NCBI GenBank assembly: GCA_003702465.1
Contig: REGF01000040.1
Coordinates: 1-9,110, forward strand
Length of the DNA: 9,110 nt
Source of the DNA: Candidatus Nitrosomarinus sp.
GTDB lineage: Archaea; Thermoproteota; Nitrososphaeria; Nitrososphaerales; Nitrosopumilaceae
Direction of reading: 5' to 3'
The notes beneath the pieces are model-generated. The model ran no database searches. It was not told the origin of the DNA and worked only from the letters and a program-made list of their open reading frames with translations. A program made the position numbers and the translations under genes. This document shows, in pieces, positions 1-7,099 of this stretch. How positions within the stretch are numbered: the first letter of the stretch is position 1; every line of letters starts with the position of its first letter.

Positions 1-864
1 GGATTCTTTTTAGAAAATATTAATCCTGACACAAAAATTGAAAGTGGAATTTTTGATAGTGGACCTCAAGTAATCGAATCCCTTTTTGCAAATTCTGTTG
101 ATGTTGCATATGTTGGACCTGGACCAGCAATTAATGGATTCTTAAATTCTGAAAATAAAAATATCCAAATTTTATCTGGAGCTGCAAGTGGAGGTGCAAG
201 CTTTATTGTACATCCTAATTCTGAAATAAATTCTGCATCTGATTTTAAAGGAAAAAAAATTGCTGCACCACAAATTGGTAATACTCAAGATGTTTCTTTA
301 CGTCATTATTTATCTGAAAATAATTTGAAACCAGCTGAAAAAGGAGGTTCTGTAATTGTTTATAATATTTCTAATCCTGACATTTACACATTATTTGTTA
401 AGGGTGAAATTGATGGTGCATGGGTTGCAGAACCATGGGCAACAATTTTGGAAACTGAGCTAGGAGGAAATAGATTATTTTTTGAAGAAGATTTGTGGCC
501 AAATAAACAATTTGCATCTGTGTTGTTAATTGTAAATTCTAATTATGCTGAAAAAAATCCTGAAATAATTTCAAACTTTCTTTTATCTCATCATAAAACT
601 GTAAATTGGATTAATGAAAATCCTCTTGAAACAAGAAATATTTTTAATACTTTTTTAAAATCCCATTTAGGACAATCATTATCTAATGAGGTTGTTGACC
701 TTTCTTTATCTAATCTTGAAATAACATCAGATCCTGTGAGTGATTCTGTCTATTCTTTTGCAGAAAAAGCTGATGCCTTGGGGTATTTGGGAAGAAATGG
801 ATATGATTTATCTGAAATTTTTTACACCATTGATTCAAATTCTAACGTTGGAGAGGGAACATAG
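1..864 (+). CDS. ABC transporter substrate-binding protein, NrtA/SsuA/TauA-like (5' partial)
   Basis: This is the extracytoplasmic solute-binding component of an importer for a small organic or inorganic ion. The frame is open from the first base with no stop, so the N-terminus (expected signal peptide or lipoprotein anchor plus the first strand and helix) lies outside the window; 287 residues are visible. In the NMT1/THI5-like binding-protein fold, the segment VDVAYVGPGPAIN (visible residues 33-45) is the ligand-site strand and loop. WVAEPWA (141-147) is the second-lobe hallmark, and the segment beginning FASVLLIVNSNYAEKNPEI follows the family pattern. The internal TTG at 325 is not a credible start because conserved family sequence continues upstream of it. 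The stop TAG at 862-864 is immediately followed by the ATG of the ATPase gene, so the two are co-transcribed. Family members bind nitrate, sulfonates, taurine or thiamine precursors, and nothing seen here decides between them. Confidence 0.88.
   Translation, partial: GFFLENINPDTKIESGIFDSGPQVIESLFANSVDVAYVGPGPAINGFLNSENKNIQILSGAASGGASFIVHPNSEINSASDFKGKKIAAPQIGNTQDVSLRHYLSENNLKPAEKGGSVIVYNISNPDIYTLFVKGEIDGAWVAEPWATILETELGGNRLFFEEDLWPNKQFASVLLIVNSNYAEKNPEIISNFLLSHHKTVNWINENPLETRNIFNTFLKSHLGQSLSNEVVDLSLSNLEITSDPVSDSVYSFAEKADALGYLGRNGYDLSEIFYTIDSNSNVGEGT
850..857 (+). promoter_or_regulatory. Shine-Dalgarno site for the ABC ATPase gene
   Basis: GGAGAGGG lies 7 nt before the ATG at 865 and inside the last codons of the binding-protein gene. 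It fixes the ATPase start at the ATG that directly follows the upstream stop codon and suggests translational coupling. Confidence 0.6.
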
Positions 865-1629
865 ATGACCAAATTAGAGGCTAAAAACATTGTAAAATAT
901 TTCAGTCATGATTCTCATAATCTTAAGGCACTTGGTGGTGTGAATTTAAAAATTGAATCTGGTGATTTTGTATGTTTAGTAGGTCCTTCAGGATGTGGAA
1001 AATCCACCTTTTTACGTATTGTTGCAGGTTTGGAAAAACCTGATGATGGTCAAATAATATTTGATGGTCGTCCTGTTAGTGAAACTGGACCTGAAAGAAT
1101 CATGGTTTTCCAAGAGGGTGCATTATTTCCCTGGTTAAAGGTTCAAGATAATGTTGAATTTGGATTAAAGATGGCTGGAATTTCTAAAGAGGAACGTGCA
1201 AAGATTTCTCATAGATATCTTGACATGATGCAATTAACAAAGTTTGCAGATTCTTATACTTACCAACTTTCAACAGGAATGAAACAACGTGTTGCCATTG
1301 CTAGAGCTCTTGTAATGGATCCTGATGTTTTGTTAATGGATGAACCTTTTGCAGCTCTTGATGCTCAAACTAGAGATTTGTTATTAGTTGAAATGCAATT
1401 GATTTGGGAAAAAACAAAAAAAACTATTTTGTTTGTTACCCATAATGTTGCAGAAGCAGCTGTACTTGGAACTAAAGTTGCAGTATTCAGTAATAGACCT
1501 TCAACAATTAAAAAAGAATTTACTAATGATTTTCCAAGACCTAGAACTCCTGAAGATGAATCATTGGCACAATTTCAACATGATATCTTACTAGAACTAC
1601 GACCCGAGGTAAAGAAAAACATAGAGTGA
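865..1629 (+). CDS. ABC transporter ATP-binding protein, SsuB/TauB/NrtD-like
   Basis: This is the cytoplasmic ATPase that powers the importer formed with the genes on either side. All nucleotide-binding motifs are visible in its 254 residues: Walker A GPSGCGKST (40-48), Q-loop glutamine Q83 in VFQEGALFPW, signature LSTGMKQR (135-142), Walker B VLLMDEP (155-161), D-loop ALD (164-166) and H-loop H193 in FVTHN. The FPW after the Q-loop and the segment PFAALDAQTR are typical of the nitrate/sulfonate/taurine subfamily. One oddity is that the second signature position is Thr (T137) where the family consensus is LSGG; the codon is ACA, so a change from a Gly codon needs two bases. The length is normal for the family. 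The stop TGA (1627-1629) overlaps a possible GTG of the permease gene and lies 5 nt before the preferred permease ATG. The transported ligand is not determinable from the ATPase. Confidence 0.93.
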   Translation: MTKLEAKNIVKYFSHDSHNLKALGGVNLKIESGDFVCLVGPSGCGKSTFLRIVAGLEKPDDGQIIFDGRPVSETGPERIMVFQEGALFPWLKVQDNVEFGLKMAGISKEERAKISHRYLDMMQLTKFADSYTYQLSTGMKQRVAIARALVMDPDVLLMDEPFAALDAQTRDLLLVEMQLIWEKTKKTILFVTHNVAEAAVLGTKVAVFSNRPSTIKKEFTNDFPRPRTPEDESLAQFQHDILLELRPEVKKNIE

Positions 1630-1634
1630 TAGTT

Positions 1635-2393
1635 ATGGCAAAAAATTACACTCCTCATAGAATTGGGTTTTATATTGGAATTATTTTAGTTTGGCAAATC
1701 ATTGCAATGGCTGGAGTTTGGCCTGATAATATTTTCCCATCTCCTTATGAAGTTGCAGAAGATTTGTTTTATGGTGGTGCTGATGGCAGTTTGTTTTACG
1801 GTATTGCAACAAGTATGTGGCGATTGGCCATTGGGTTAGCAATTGCAATTGCTGGCGGTATTGTTTTAGGAATCTTTATGGCAAGAATTGAAGTAGTTAA
1901 CCAAACAGTAGGCTCGTTAGTTTTAGGATTGCAATCTATTCCTTCAATTGCCTGGGTTCCTTTAGGTATACTTTGGTTTGGCTTAACTGATGGTGGAATA
2001 ATTTTTGTTACCGCAATTGGTGCAATTTTTGCTGTTACAATCAATACGTATACTGGAGTTAAGAATATTGATCCTCATTTTATTGAGGCTGCCAGAAATA
2101 TGGGTGCAAAAGGAACTCAATTAATTACTTCTGTACTAATTCCTGCTGCTTTTCCATACATGATTTCTGGATTCAAACAAGGATGGGCCTTTGCATGGAG
2201 GGGAGTAATAGGAGCTGAAATCTTGTTCTCCTTTTTGGGATTGGGATTCTTACTTAATGCTGGACGTTCCCTAAATGATGTATCTCAAGTAATTGGAATT
2301 ATGGTTGTGATAATGTTGATTGGTTTGATTATTGATGGCGTTATTTTCAAGAGATTAGAAACTAAAGTTATGTCTCGTTGGGGATTAAGATAA
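1635..2393 (+). CDS. ABC transporter permease, SsuC/TauC/NrtB-like
   Basis: This is the membrane-spanning subunit of the importer, belonging to the binding-protein-dependent permease family (BPD_transp_1). Numbered from the ATG at 1635 it has 252 residues, normal for the subfamily. The EAA loop that docks the ATPase is clear: EAARNMGA begins at residue 151 and ends near the Pro at 170. The segment LQSIPSIAWVPLGILWFGL (about 99-117) is a subfamily hallmark. Hydrophobic segments fit about six helices, the first at roughly residues 10-28. A GTG at 1626 overlapping the ATPase stop would add three residues (MIV). I prefer the ATG because GAGTGAT at 1624-1630 resembles the GGTGAT part of an archaeal SD and sits 4 nt before it. 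The gene closes the operon and ends 3 bp from the convergent MFS gene. Confidence 0.92.
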   Translation: MAKNYTPHRIGFYIGIILVWQIIAMAGVWPDNIFPSPYEVAEDLFYGGADGSLFYGIATSMWRLAIGLAIAIAGGIVLGIFMARIEVVNQTVGSLVLGLQSIPSIAWVPLGILWFGLTDGGIIFVTAIGAIFAVTINTYTGVKNIDPHFIEAARNMGAKGTQLITSVLIPAAFPYMISGFKQGWAFAWRGVIGAEILFSFLGLGFLLNAGRSLNDVSQVIGIMVVIMLIGLIIDGVIFKRLETKVMSRWGLR

Positions 2394-2412
2394 ATTTTAT
2401 TTTTTAATTTTT
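2394..2412 (+). terminator. T-rich putative archaeal terminator after the ABC operon
   Basis: The sequence just past the permease stop is very T-rich, with runs of four, six and five Ts broken by A or AA. Archaeal RNA polymerase terminates at oligo-T tracts without needing a hairpin. The tract overlaps the 3' end of the convergent MFS coding region, so it would have to serve the + strand while lying within the other gene. Confidence 0.5.
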
Positions 2413-3497
2413 AATGAAACTAAAAATGCACCAATGATTATGATGATTGCAAAATACATCACTGCTACATAATCAAACATGAATGCAATACTTCCTGCAA
2501 TTACAGGTCCAATTACTGTTGAAATTGATAATGTAGAGCTAAATATTCCAGTTGATGTTGAACGTGGATTATTTTCCATTAGATGAAAGTTTCCTCCAAT
2601 AAACAAAAATGCCCATGTTGCACCAACTAGTGACATAAATGGCATTGCCATCCACCATTCAGTGACAAATGATAATCCTATGAAGACAAAAGTTGTACTT
2701 CCAACACCTATTTTGAATTTTGTAACATTTGAAAGATGAATTTTACTTGCCATCACATTCATCAAGATAAATGCTGTCAGTGTATTGGCAACATATACTA
2801 CAGAAATATGATATAGATCCCCTCCCCATCTTTCAACAATCATAATTGGAAGAATTGTCCATACTGCTGCAGCTCCAATATGTCTTAGTAATAATGATAA
2901 AAATAGAAATTTATTTTTTAAAATAACTAATTTTGTTGTTCCTGGTTCTATCTCTTTTTTCTGTACCGGATTTGGTAGTTTAATTGTGAAAATTAAACCA
3001 ATTACAAATGATGCTGCACTGATTAAGAATATTAATTGAAGATCACTTGCTATTCCTGCTGCAGCTATTCCTGCTAACCATCCTAATGCATGAAATGAAA
3101 TTACTGTAGCTGCTCTTTTTTTATCTATATTTGCTTCATACGTATATGCAATCATAGCTGGAATCATAATCCCACTTGCTATTCCTGCAGCAATTCTGAC
3201 TAGGAAAAGTAATGTAAGATCATCTGCAAAATAATGTAATCCAAATGCTATGGCACATCCAATAAAACCAATTCTGATAAATTTGAGTCTAGTTCCTTTT
3301 TTGTCAGAATACCTGCCAAAATAAATTTCTGATAAAATTTGTGCAAAACTAAATGATGCTATCAATAACCCAATTTCAAAAATGGAATCTGTAACTCCTT
3401 TACCAATGATTGGCATGAACACAAAGACAATGGAAATCCCTGCATGTTGAAAAAATGTAGAAATACGAACTAAGTTGTTAACTTGTAACTTTGACAT
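2397..3497 (-). CDS. Major facilitator superfamily (MFS) transporter
   Basis: This is a secondary transporter of the cytoplasmic membrane. Numbered from the ATG at 3497 it has 366 residues, at the short end for a 12-helix MFS protein. Motif A, the loop between helices 2 and 3, is seen as GRYSDKKGTRLK (61-72). The N-terminal half also shows VRIAAGIASG (helix 4 region) and a small-residue-rich helix GWLAGIAAAGIASD (139-152). A polar linker around residues 175-190 separates the two halves. A GTG at 3515 would add six residues and has a weak AGGT before it. I prefer the ATG because MSKL is a natural N-terminus and an A/T stretch lies about 28 nt upstream, matching other leaderless genes here. The substrate is unknown. 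The position between an ABC importer and methionine synthase does not by itself show a functional link. Confidence 0.87.
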   Translation of the reverse strand: MSKLQVNNLVRISTFFQHAGISIVFVFMPIIGKGVTDSIFEIGLLIASFSFAQILSEIYFGRYSDKKGTRLKFIRIGFIGCAIAFGLHYFADDLTLLFLVRIAAGIASGIMIPAMIAYTYEANIDKKRAATVISFHALGWLAGIAAAGIASDLQLIFLISAASFVIGLIFTIKLPNPVQKKEIEPGTTKLVILKNKFLFLSLLLRHIGAAAVWTILPIMIVERWGGDLYHISVVYVANTLTAFILMNVMASKIHLSNVTKFKIGVGSTTFVFIGLSFVTEWWMAMPFMSLVGATWAFLFIGGNFHLMENNPRSTSTGIFSSTLSISTVIGPVIAGSIAFMFDYVAVMYFAIIIIIGAFLVSLKIKK

Positions 3498-3606
3498 AAA
3501 TATACTATAATTCACTTTGACCTAATTTCAACATACGTGTACATTTTAGACTATTTTCAATTTATTTCTGAAAAGAGTTAAACTGTCCATGTATTTTTAA
3601 AAATTA
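3498..3606. promoter_or_regulatory. Divergent intergenic region between the MFS and metH1 genes
   Basis: This spacer of about 110 bp must hold the promoters of two divergent genes. For the + gene, GTTAAAC at 3577-3583 is centred 27 nt before the TTG start at 3607. For the - gene, the A/T stretch at 3522-3528 is centred about 28 nt before the ATG at 3497. Both are weak TATA-like candidates compatible with leaderless transcripts. An imperfect dyad with a TAC-GT-GTA core lies at 3531-3544 between them. No recognisable riboswitch or small RNA is seen. Confidence 0.4.
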
Positions 3607-4569
3607 TTGACTGAAAAGGAATCTTTCTTAGATGCATTAAAAAATAGAATTTTACTTTTTGATGGAGCAATGGGAACTGAAATACAAAAATACGATCCTA
3701 CTCCTGAAGATTTTCCAAATAATCAAGATGGGTTTAATGATGGTTTAGTAGTAACTCACCCTGAATGGATAAAACAAATCCATAGAAATTATTTAGATGC
3801 TGGTGCTGATTGTATTGAAACCAATTCTTTTGGTTCTAACAAAATAAAGTTAGATGAATATGGTTTTGGTGATCAAACAGTTGATTTTAATAAAAAAATT
3901 GCATTGTTGGCATCTGAAGTTTGTGCTGAATATTCTGATACAACTAGATTTGTAATTGGTTCGATGGGCCCAAGTGGATATTTACCAAGTTCTGATGATC
4001 CTGATTTAGGTCAAAAACCTCTTGATGAAATCCGTGAAGCTTTTGAATTACAAGCTGAAGGATTAATTCTTGGTGGTGTGGATGCACTGTTAATTGAAAC
4101 AAGTCAGGATATTTTGGAAGTCAAATTAGTAATTGAGGCATGTCATAATGCAATGACGAAAACTGGAAAAAAAGTTGCAATTATTTCTAATACTACTCTA
4201 GATCAATATGGAAAAATGTTACTTGGTACTAACATTCAATCTGCATATACCACTGTTTCAGATATGGGAATTGATGTTTTTGGATTAAATTGTTCTACTG
4301 GACCAATTGAAATGAATCCTAGTGTTCAATGGTTAGATGAGCAAAAAGAACATAATCTTTTGGTAGTTCCAAATGCTGGAATGCCTGAAAATGATGGTGG
4401 AAAAGCTGTATACAAAATGACTCCTGAAAAAATGGCAGATGCATTAGGTGACTTTCTTGAACAATATGACAAGGTTAGAATAATTGGTGGATGTTGTGGC
4501 ACAAATCCCAAACACATTGAATCTTTACGAAAAATTATTGACGAAAAAGCCAGTTCTATCAAGGGTTAA
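3607..4569 (+). CDS. metH1: Methionine synthase, homocysteine S-methyltransferase module (split MetH, part 1)
   Basis: This is the zinc-dependent homocysteine-binding module of cobalamin-dependent methionine synthase, encoded separately. It activates homocysteine as a thiolate for attack on methylcobalamin carried by the downstream protein. Its 320 residues match the first domain of MetH (about 350 in E. coli) and nothing more. The family pattern is LFDGAMGTEIQ (17-27), ETNSF (71-75) and the three zinc ligands C229 (in GLNCSTGP), C296 and C297 (in GGCCGT, 294-299). The start is TTG at 3607: an in-frame TAA at 3598-3600 excludes upstream starts, and the first internal ATG (M22) would delete the conserved DGAMG strand. 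No SD is visible. The next gene begins 31 bp downstream and supplies the remaining domains. A general homocysteine methyltransferase using another donor is less likely given that neighbour. Confidence 0.92.
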   Translation: MTEKESFLDALKNRILLFDGAMGTEIQKYDPTPEDFPNNQDGFNDGLVVTHPEWIKQIHRNYLDAGADCIETNSFGSNKIKLDEYGFGDQTVDFNKKIALLASEVCAEYSDTTRFVIGSMGPSGYLPSSDDPDLGQKPLDEIREAFELQAEGLILGGVDALLIETSQDILEVKLVIEACHNAMTKTGKKVAIISNTTLDQYGKMLLGTNIQSAYTTVSDMGIDVFGLNCSTGPIEMNPSVQWLDEQKEHNLLVVPNAGMPENDGGKAVYKMTPEKMADALGDFLEQYDKVRIIGGCCGTNPKHIESLRKIIDEKASSIKG

Positions 4570-4570
4570 G

Positions 4571-4578
4571 TATTTAGA
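4571..4578 (+). promoter_or_regulatory. TATA-like box before the second metH gene
   Basis: TATTTAGA in the 31-bp spacer after metH1 is centred about 26.5 nt before the ATG at 4601, the spacing expected if transcription starts at the start codon. This suggests the B12 subunit can be transcribed on its own as well as by read-through. A weak GTGAT (4588-4592) 8 nt before the ATG is an alternative ribosome-binding signal. Confidence 0.45.
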
Positions 4579-4600
4579 AAAACTGATGTGATTTTATAGT

Positions 4601-7099
4601 ATGACTGTTCCGAGAGTAAGTTCTGCATTAAAAGCAGTTGATCTAAAACAAATTCCTGCACCTCTAATAATTGGTGAACGTATAAACACTCAAGGTTCTA
4701 GAAAAGCCAAAAAATTAGTTCTTGCTGATGATTTTGATGGTTTAGTTGATTTAGCACGAATTCAAGCTGAAGATGGTGCACACTGTTTAGATGTGTGTGT
4801 TGCTACTACTGAACGCTCCAATGAACGTGAATTTATGTTAACTTTGGTTAAAAAATTAAGTTTAGAAATTGATGCTCCTTTAGTAATTGATTCTACTGAT
4901 CCTGATGTAATTTCATCCTCTGTTGAACAAATTCCTGGTAGACCTATTATCAATTCCATAAACTTAGAAGGCGATGGAAGTAGATTTGAAAAATTAGCTC
5001 CTGTAATGGCAAAATATGGGTTGCCTGCAATAGCTTTGTGTATTGGTCCAAATGGAATGGCAAAAACACCTCAACAAAAAGTTGACACTGCAGAATTACT
5101 TTATGAAACTGGAAAGAATTATGGACTAAAAATTGAACAATTTATTTTTGATGTTCTTACATTTACTTTAGCAACTGGTGAAGATGAATTTTTAGACGCT
5201 GGTAAAAATACTTTAGAAGGAATCCGTCTTGTAAAAGAAAAATTTCCAAATTGTTTTACTACTTTAGGATTGAGTAACATTAGTTTTGGATTAATGCCTT
5301 ATGCTAGAAAAATTGTTAATTCTGTATTTTTACACCATGCAGTTAAGGTGGGATTGGATTCTGCAATAGTTAATGCCAAAGAAATTATCCCGTATGGTGA
5401 GATTGATCCTAAAGAAAAAAAACTTGCTGAAGATTTAATTTTTAATACACATCAGGATGCCTTATCTGAATTAATCTCTTATTTTGAAAAAGCTGGACCT
5501 GCAACTACTGATAATGTCAAAAAAGTTGATGTTGATCCTTCCTGGCCTCCTGGAAAACGAGCAAATTTTAGAATTGTAAATAGACTCAAAGATGGAATTC
5601 AAAATGATGTCGTTTGTGCAATTGCTGATAAACTTGGTAAAACTGATTTAATTCAAAATAATGATGGAATTTTGAGCCTAGATTTACCTCAGGACGTAAC
5701 TCATGATGGAGCTATTAAGACTCTAAATGAAGATTTACTCCCTGCTATGAAAGAAGTTGGAGATAAGTTTGGAGCAGGAGAATTAATTCTTCCATTTGTT
5801 TTAAAATCTGCTGAATGTATGAAAGCCTCTGTTGGTGAACTTGAAAAATATCTTGTTAAAGAAGAGGGTACCAGTAAAGGTAAACTTGTTTTAGGAACTG
5901 TTTATGGTGATGTTCATGATATTGGAAAAAATCTTGTAAAAACAATTTTTCAAAATAATGGATATTCTGTATATGATTTAGGTAAACAAGTTCCACTTCA
6001 GAAATTTTTAGAAAAAATTGATGAAGTAAAACCTGACGCCATTGGTTTATCTGCATTACTAGTTTCAACATCTAAACAAATGCAATTTTTTGTCGAACAT
6101 GCAAGAAAAAACAATATGACTGTTCCAATTCTTTGTGGTGGAGCTGCAATTAACAGTAATTACATTAATCGCATTGCTAAAGAAGGTGGAATTTATGATC
6201 CTGGTGTATTTTATTGTAATACTATGTTTGAAGGTTTGAAAACTATGGATGCTTTAGTTTCTGATGATAAGCCAAAACTTTTAGAAGAATGGAAAACAAA
6301 ATTAGAAAATTGGAAAGAAAAATCAAATGCTGATATTGATCCTTCTACTCTTCCAAGAAGTAATGTTCAACCTGTAACTCCTCCTACTCCAAAAATTATT
6401 GGAGAACCAATCCGTTTGAAATTAGACCAAATCAATATGGCAGAAGTTTGGACTATGATTGATAAAAAATCTTTATTCAAATTATCTTGGGGATTGCGTG
6501 GTAAAGCAGGTTCTGAATCTGAAGAAGAACATGAGCAATTACTCACTGAATGGAAAATGAAATTACTACGTGAAAAATTAATTGAGCCTGAAATTGTTTA
6601 TGGATATTTCAAATGTCATAATAATGGACAGAAATTACTAGTTGAAAATCCCTTAGGTGATGATGTTGAATTTGATTTCCCACGCTCCACCCGTCCAGAA
6701 CATTTGTGTTTGACTGATTATTTTGGTGAAAATGATATTGTTGCATTCCAATCTGTTACTGTTGGAACAAAAGTTGCTGACGTTCTTGAAAAATGGAATG
6801 AAGAGGATAAGTATTCTGATGCATACTACCTTCATGGATTGGCTGTAGAATTAGCAGAAGCGTTGGCACAATGGGTTAACCAAAAAATAAAATCTGAATT
6901 ACAATTGGAGAAAGGTGGTTTAAGATATAGTTGGGGATTTCCTAGTTGTCCTGATGTTTCACAACATCATTTAGTTTGGAAACTTTTGCAACCTGAAAAA
7001 TCTGGAATGAATGTTACTGAATCTGGTCAAATAATACCTGAACAATCTACTGCAGCCATTGTAATTCATCACCCTGATGCACAATATTTTGTAATTTAA
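4601..7099 (+). CDS. metH2: Cobalamin-dependent methionine synthase: pterin, cap, B12 and activation domains (split MetH, part 2)
   Basis: This protein transfers the methyl group of methyl-tetrahydropterin to cob(I)alamin and on to homocysteine held by the upstream module. Its 832 residues carry MetH domains 2-4 in order. The pterin-binding barrel (about 20-300) opens with IIGERINTQGSRK (23-35). The helical cap (about 340-425) includes KFGAGELILPFVLKSAECMK. The B12 fold (about 428-560) has DVHDIG (437-442), with H439 as predicted lower cobalt ligand and D437 as its partner, plus GLSALLVST (482-490) and CGGAA (512-516). The C-terminal AdoMet-dependent reactivation domain (about 600-832) shows D621, RYSWGFPSCPD (775-785) and LTESGQIIPEQ. 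Aligned to E. coli MetH by eye, Thr808 is V488, Ser810 is T490 and Tyr1139 is F780. Presence of the activation domain implies repair of oxidised cob(II)alamin with AdoMet and an electron donor. The stop abuts the convergent reductase gene. Confidence 0.94.
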   Translation: MTVPRVSSALKAVDLKQIPAPLIIGERINTQGSRKAKKLVLADDFDGLVDLARIQAEDGAHCLDVCVATTERSNEREFMLTLVKKLSLEIDAPLVIDSTDPDVISSSVEQIPGRPIINSINLEGDGSRFEKLAPVMAKYGLPAIALCIGPNGMAKTPQQKVDTAELLYETGKNYGLKIEQFIFDVLTFTLATGEDEFLDAGKNTLEGIRLVKEKFPNCFTTLGLSNISFGLMPYARKIVNSVFLHHAVKVGLDSAIVNAKEIIPYGEIDPKEKKLAEDLIFNTHQDALSELISYFEKAGPATTDNVKKVDVDPSWPPGKRANFRIVNRLKDGIQNDVVCAIADKLGKTDLIQNNDGILSLDLPQDVTHDGAIKTLNEDLLPAMKEVGDKFGAGELILPFVLKSAECMKASVGELEKYLVKEEGTSKGKLVLGTVYGDVHDIGKNLVKTIFQNNGYSVYDLGKQVPLQKFLEKIDEVKPDAIGLSALLVSTSKQMQFFVEHARKNNMTVPILCGGAAINSNYINRIAKEGGIYDPGVFYCNTMFEGLKTMDALVSDDKPKLLEEWKTKLENWKEKSNADIDPSTLPRSNVQPVTPPTPKIIGEPIRLKLDQINMAEVWTMIDKKSLFKLSWGLRGKAGSESEEEHEQLLTEWKMKLLREKLIEPEIVYGYFKCHNNGQKLLVENPLGDDVEFDFPRSTRPEHLCLTDYFGENDIVAFQSVTVGTKVADVLEKWNEEDKYSDAYYLHGLAVELAEALAQWVNQKIKSELQLEKGGLRYSWGFPSCPDVSQHHLVWKLLQPEKSGMNVTESGQIIPEQSTAAIVIHHPDAQYFVI

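Noticed and set aside
325..864. The binding protein starting at the internal TTG 325
   Set aside because: Frame 1 is open to base 1 and the upstream part contains family motifs such as YVGPGPAIN, so this is a truncated longer gene.
1796..2044. Antisense open frame of 82 codons within the permease gene
   Set aside because: It is repetitive in composition, matches no family I know, and lies wholly opposite a strongly conserved permease region.
4326..4562. Antisense open frame of 78 codons opposite the zinc-site end of metH1
   Set aside because: It is the shadow of conserved coding sequence with no start signals of its own.
5856..6071. Antisense open frame opposite the metH2 B12 domain
   Set aside because: It is an AT-rich, chance-open frame opposite a canonical domain. 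The frames at 4762-4959 and 6653-6835 were rejected for the same reason.
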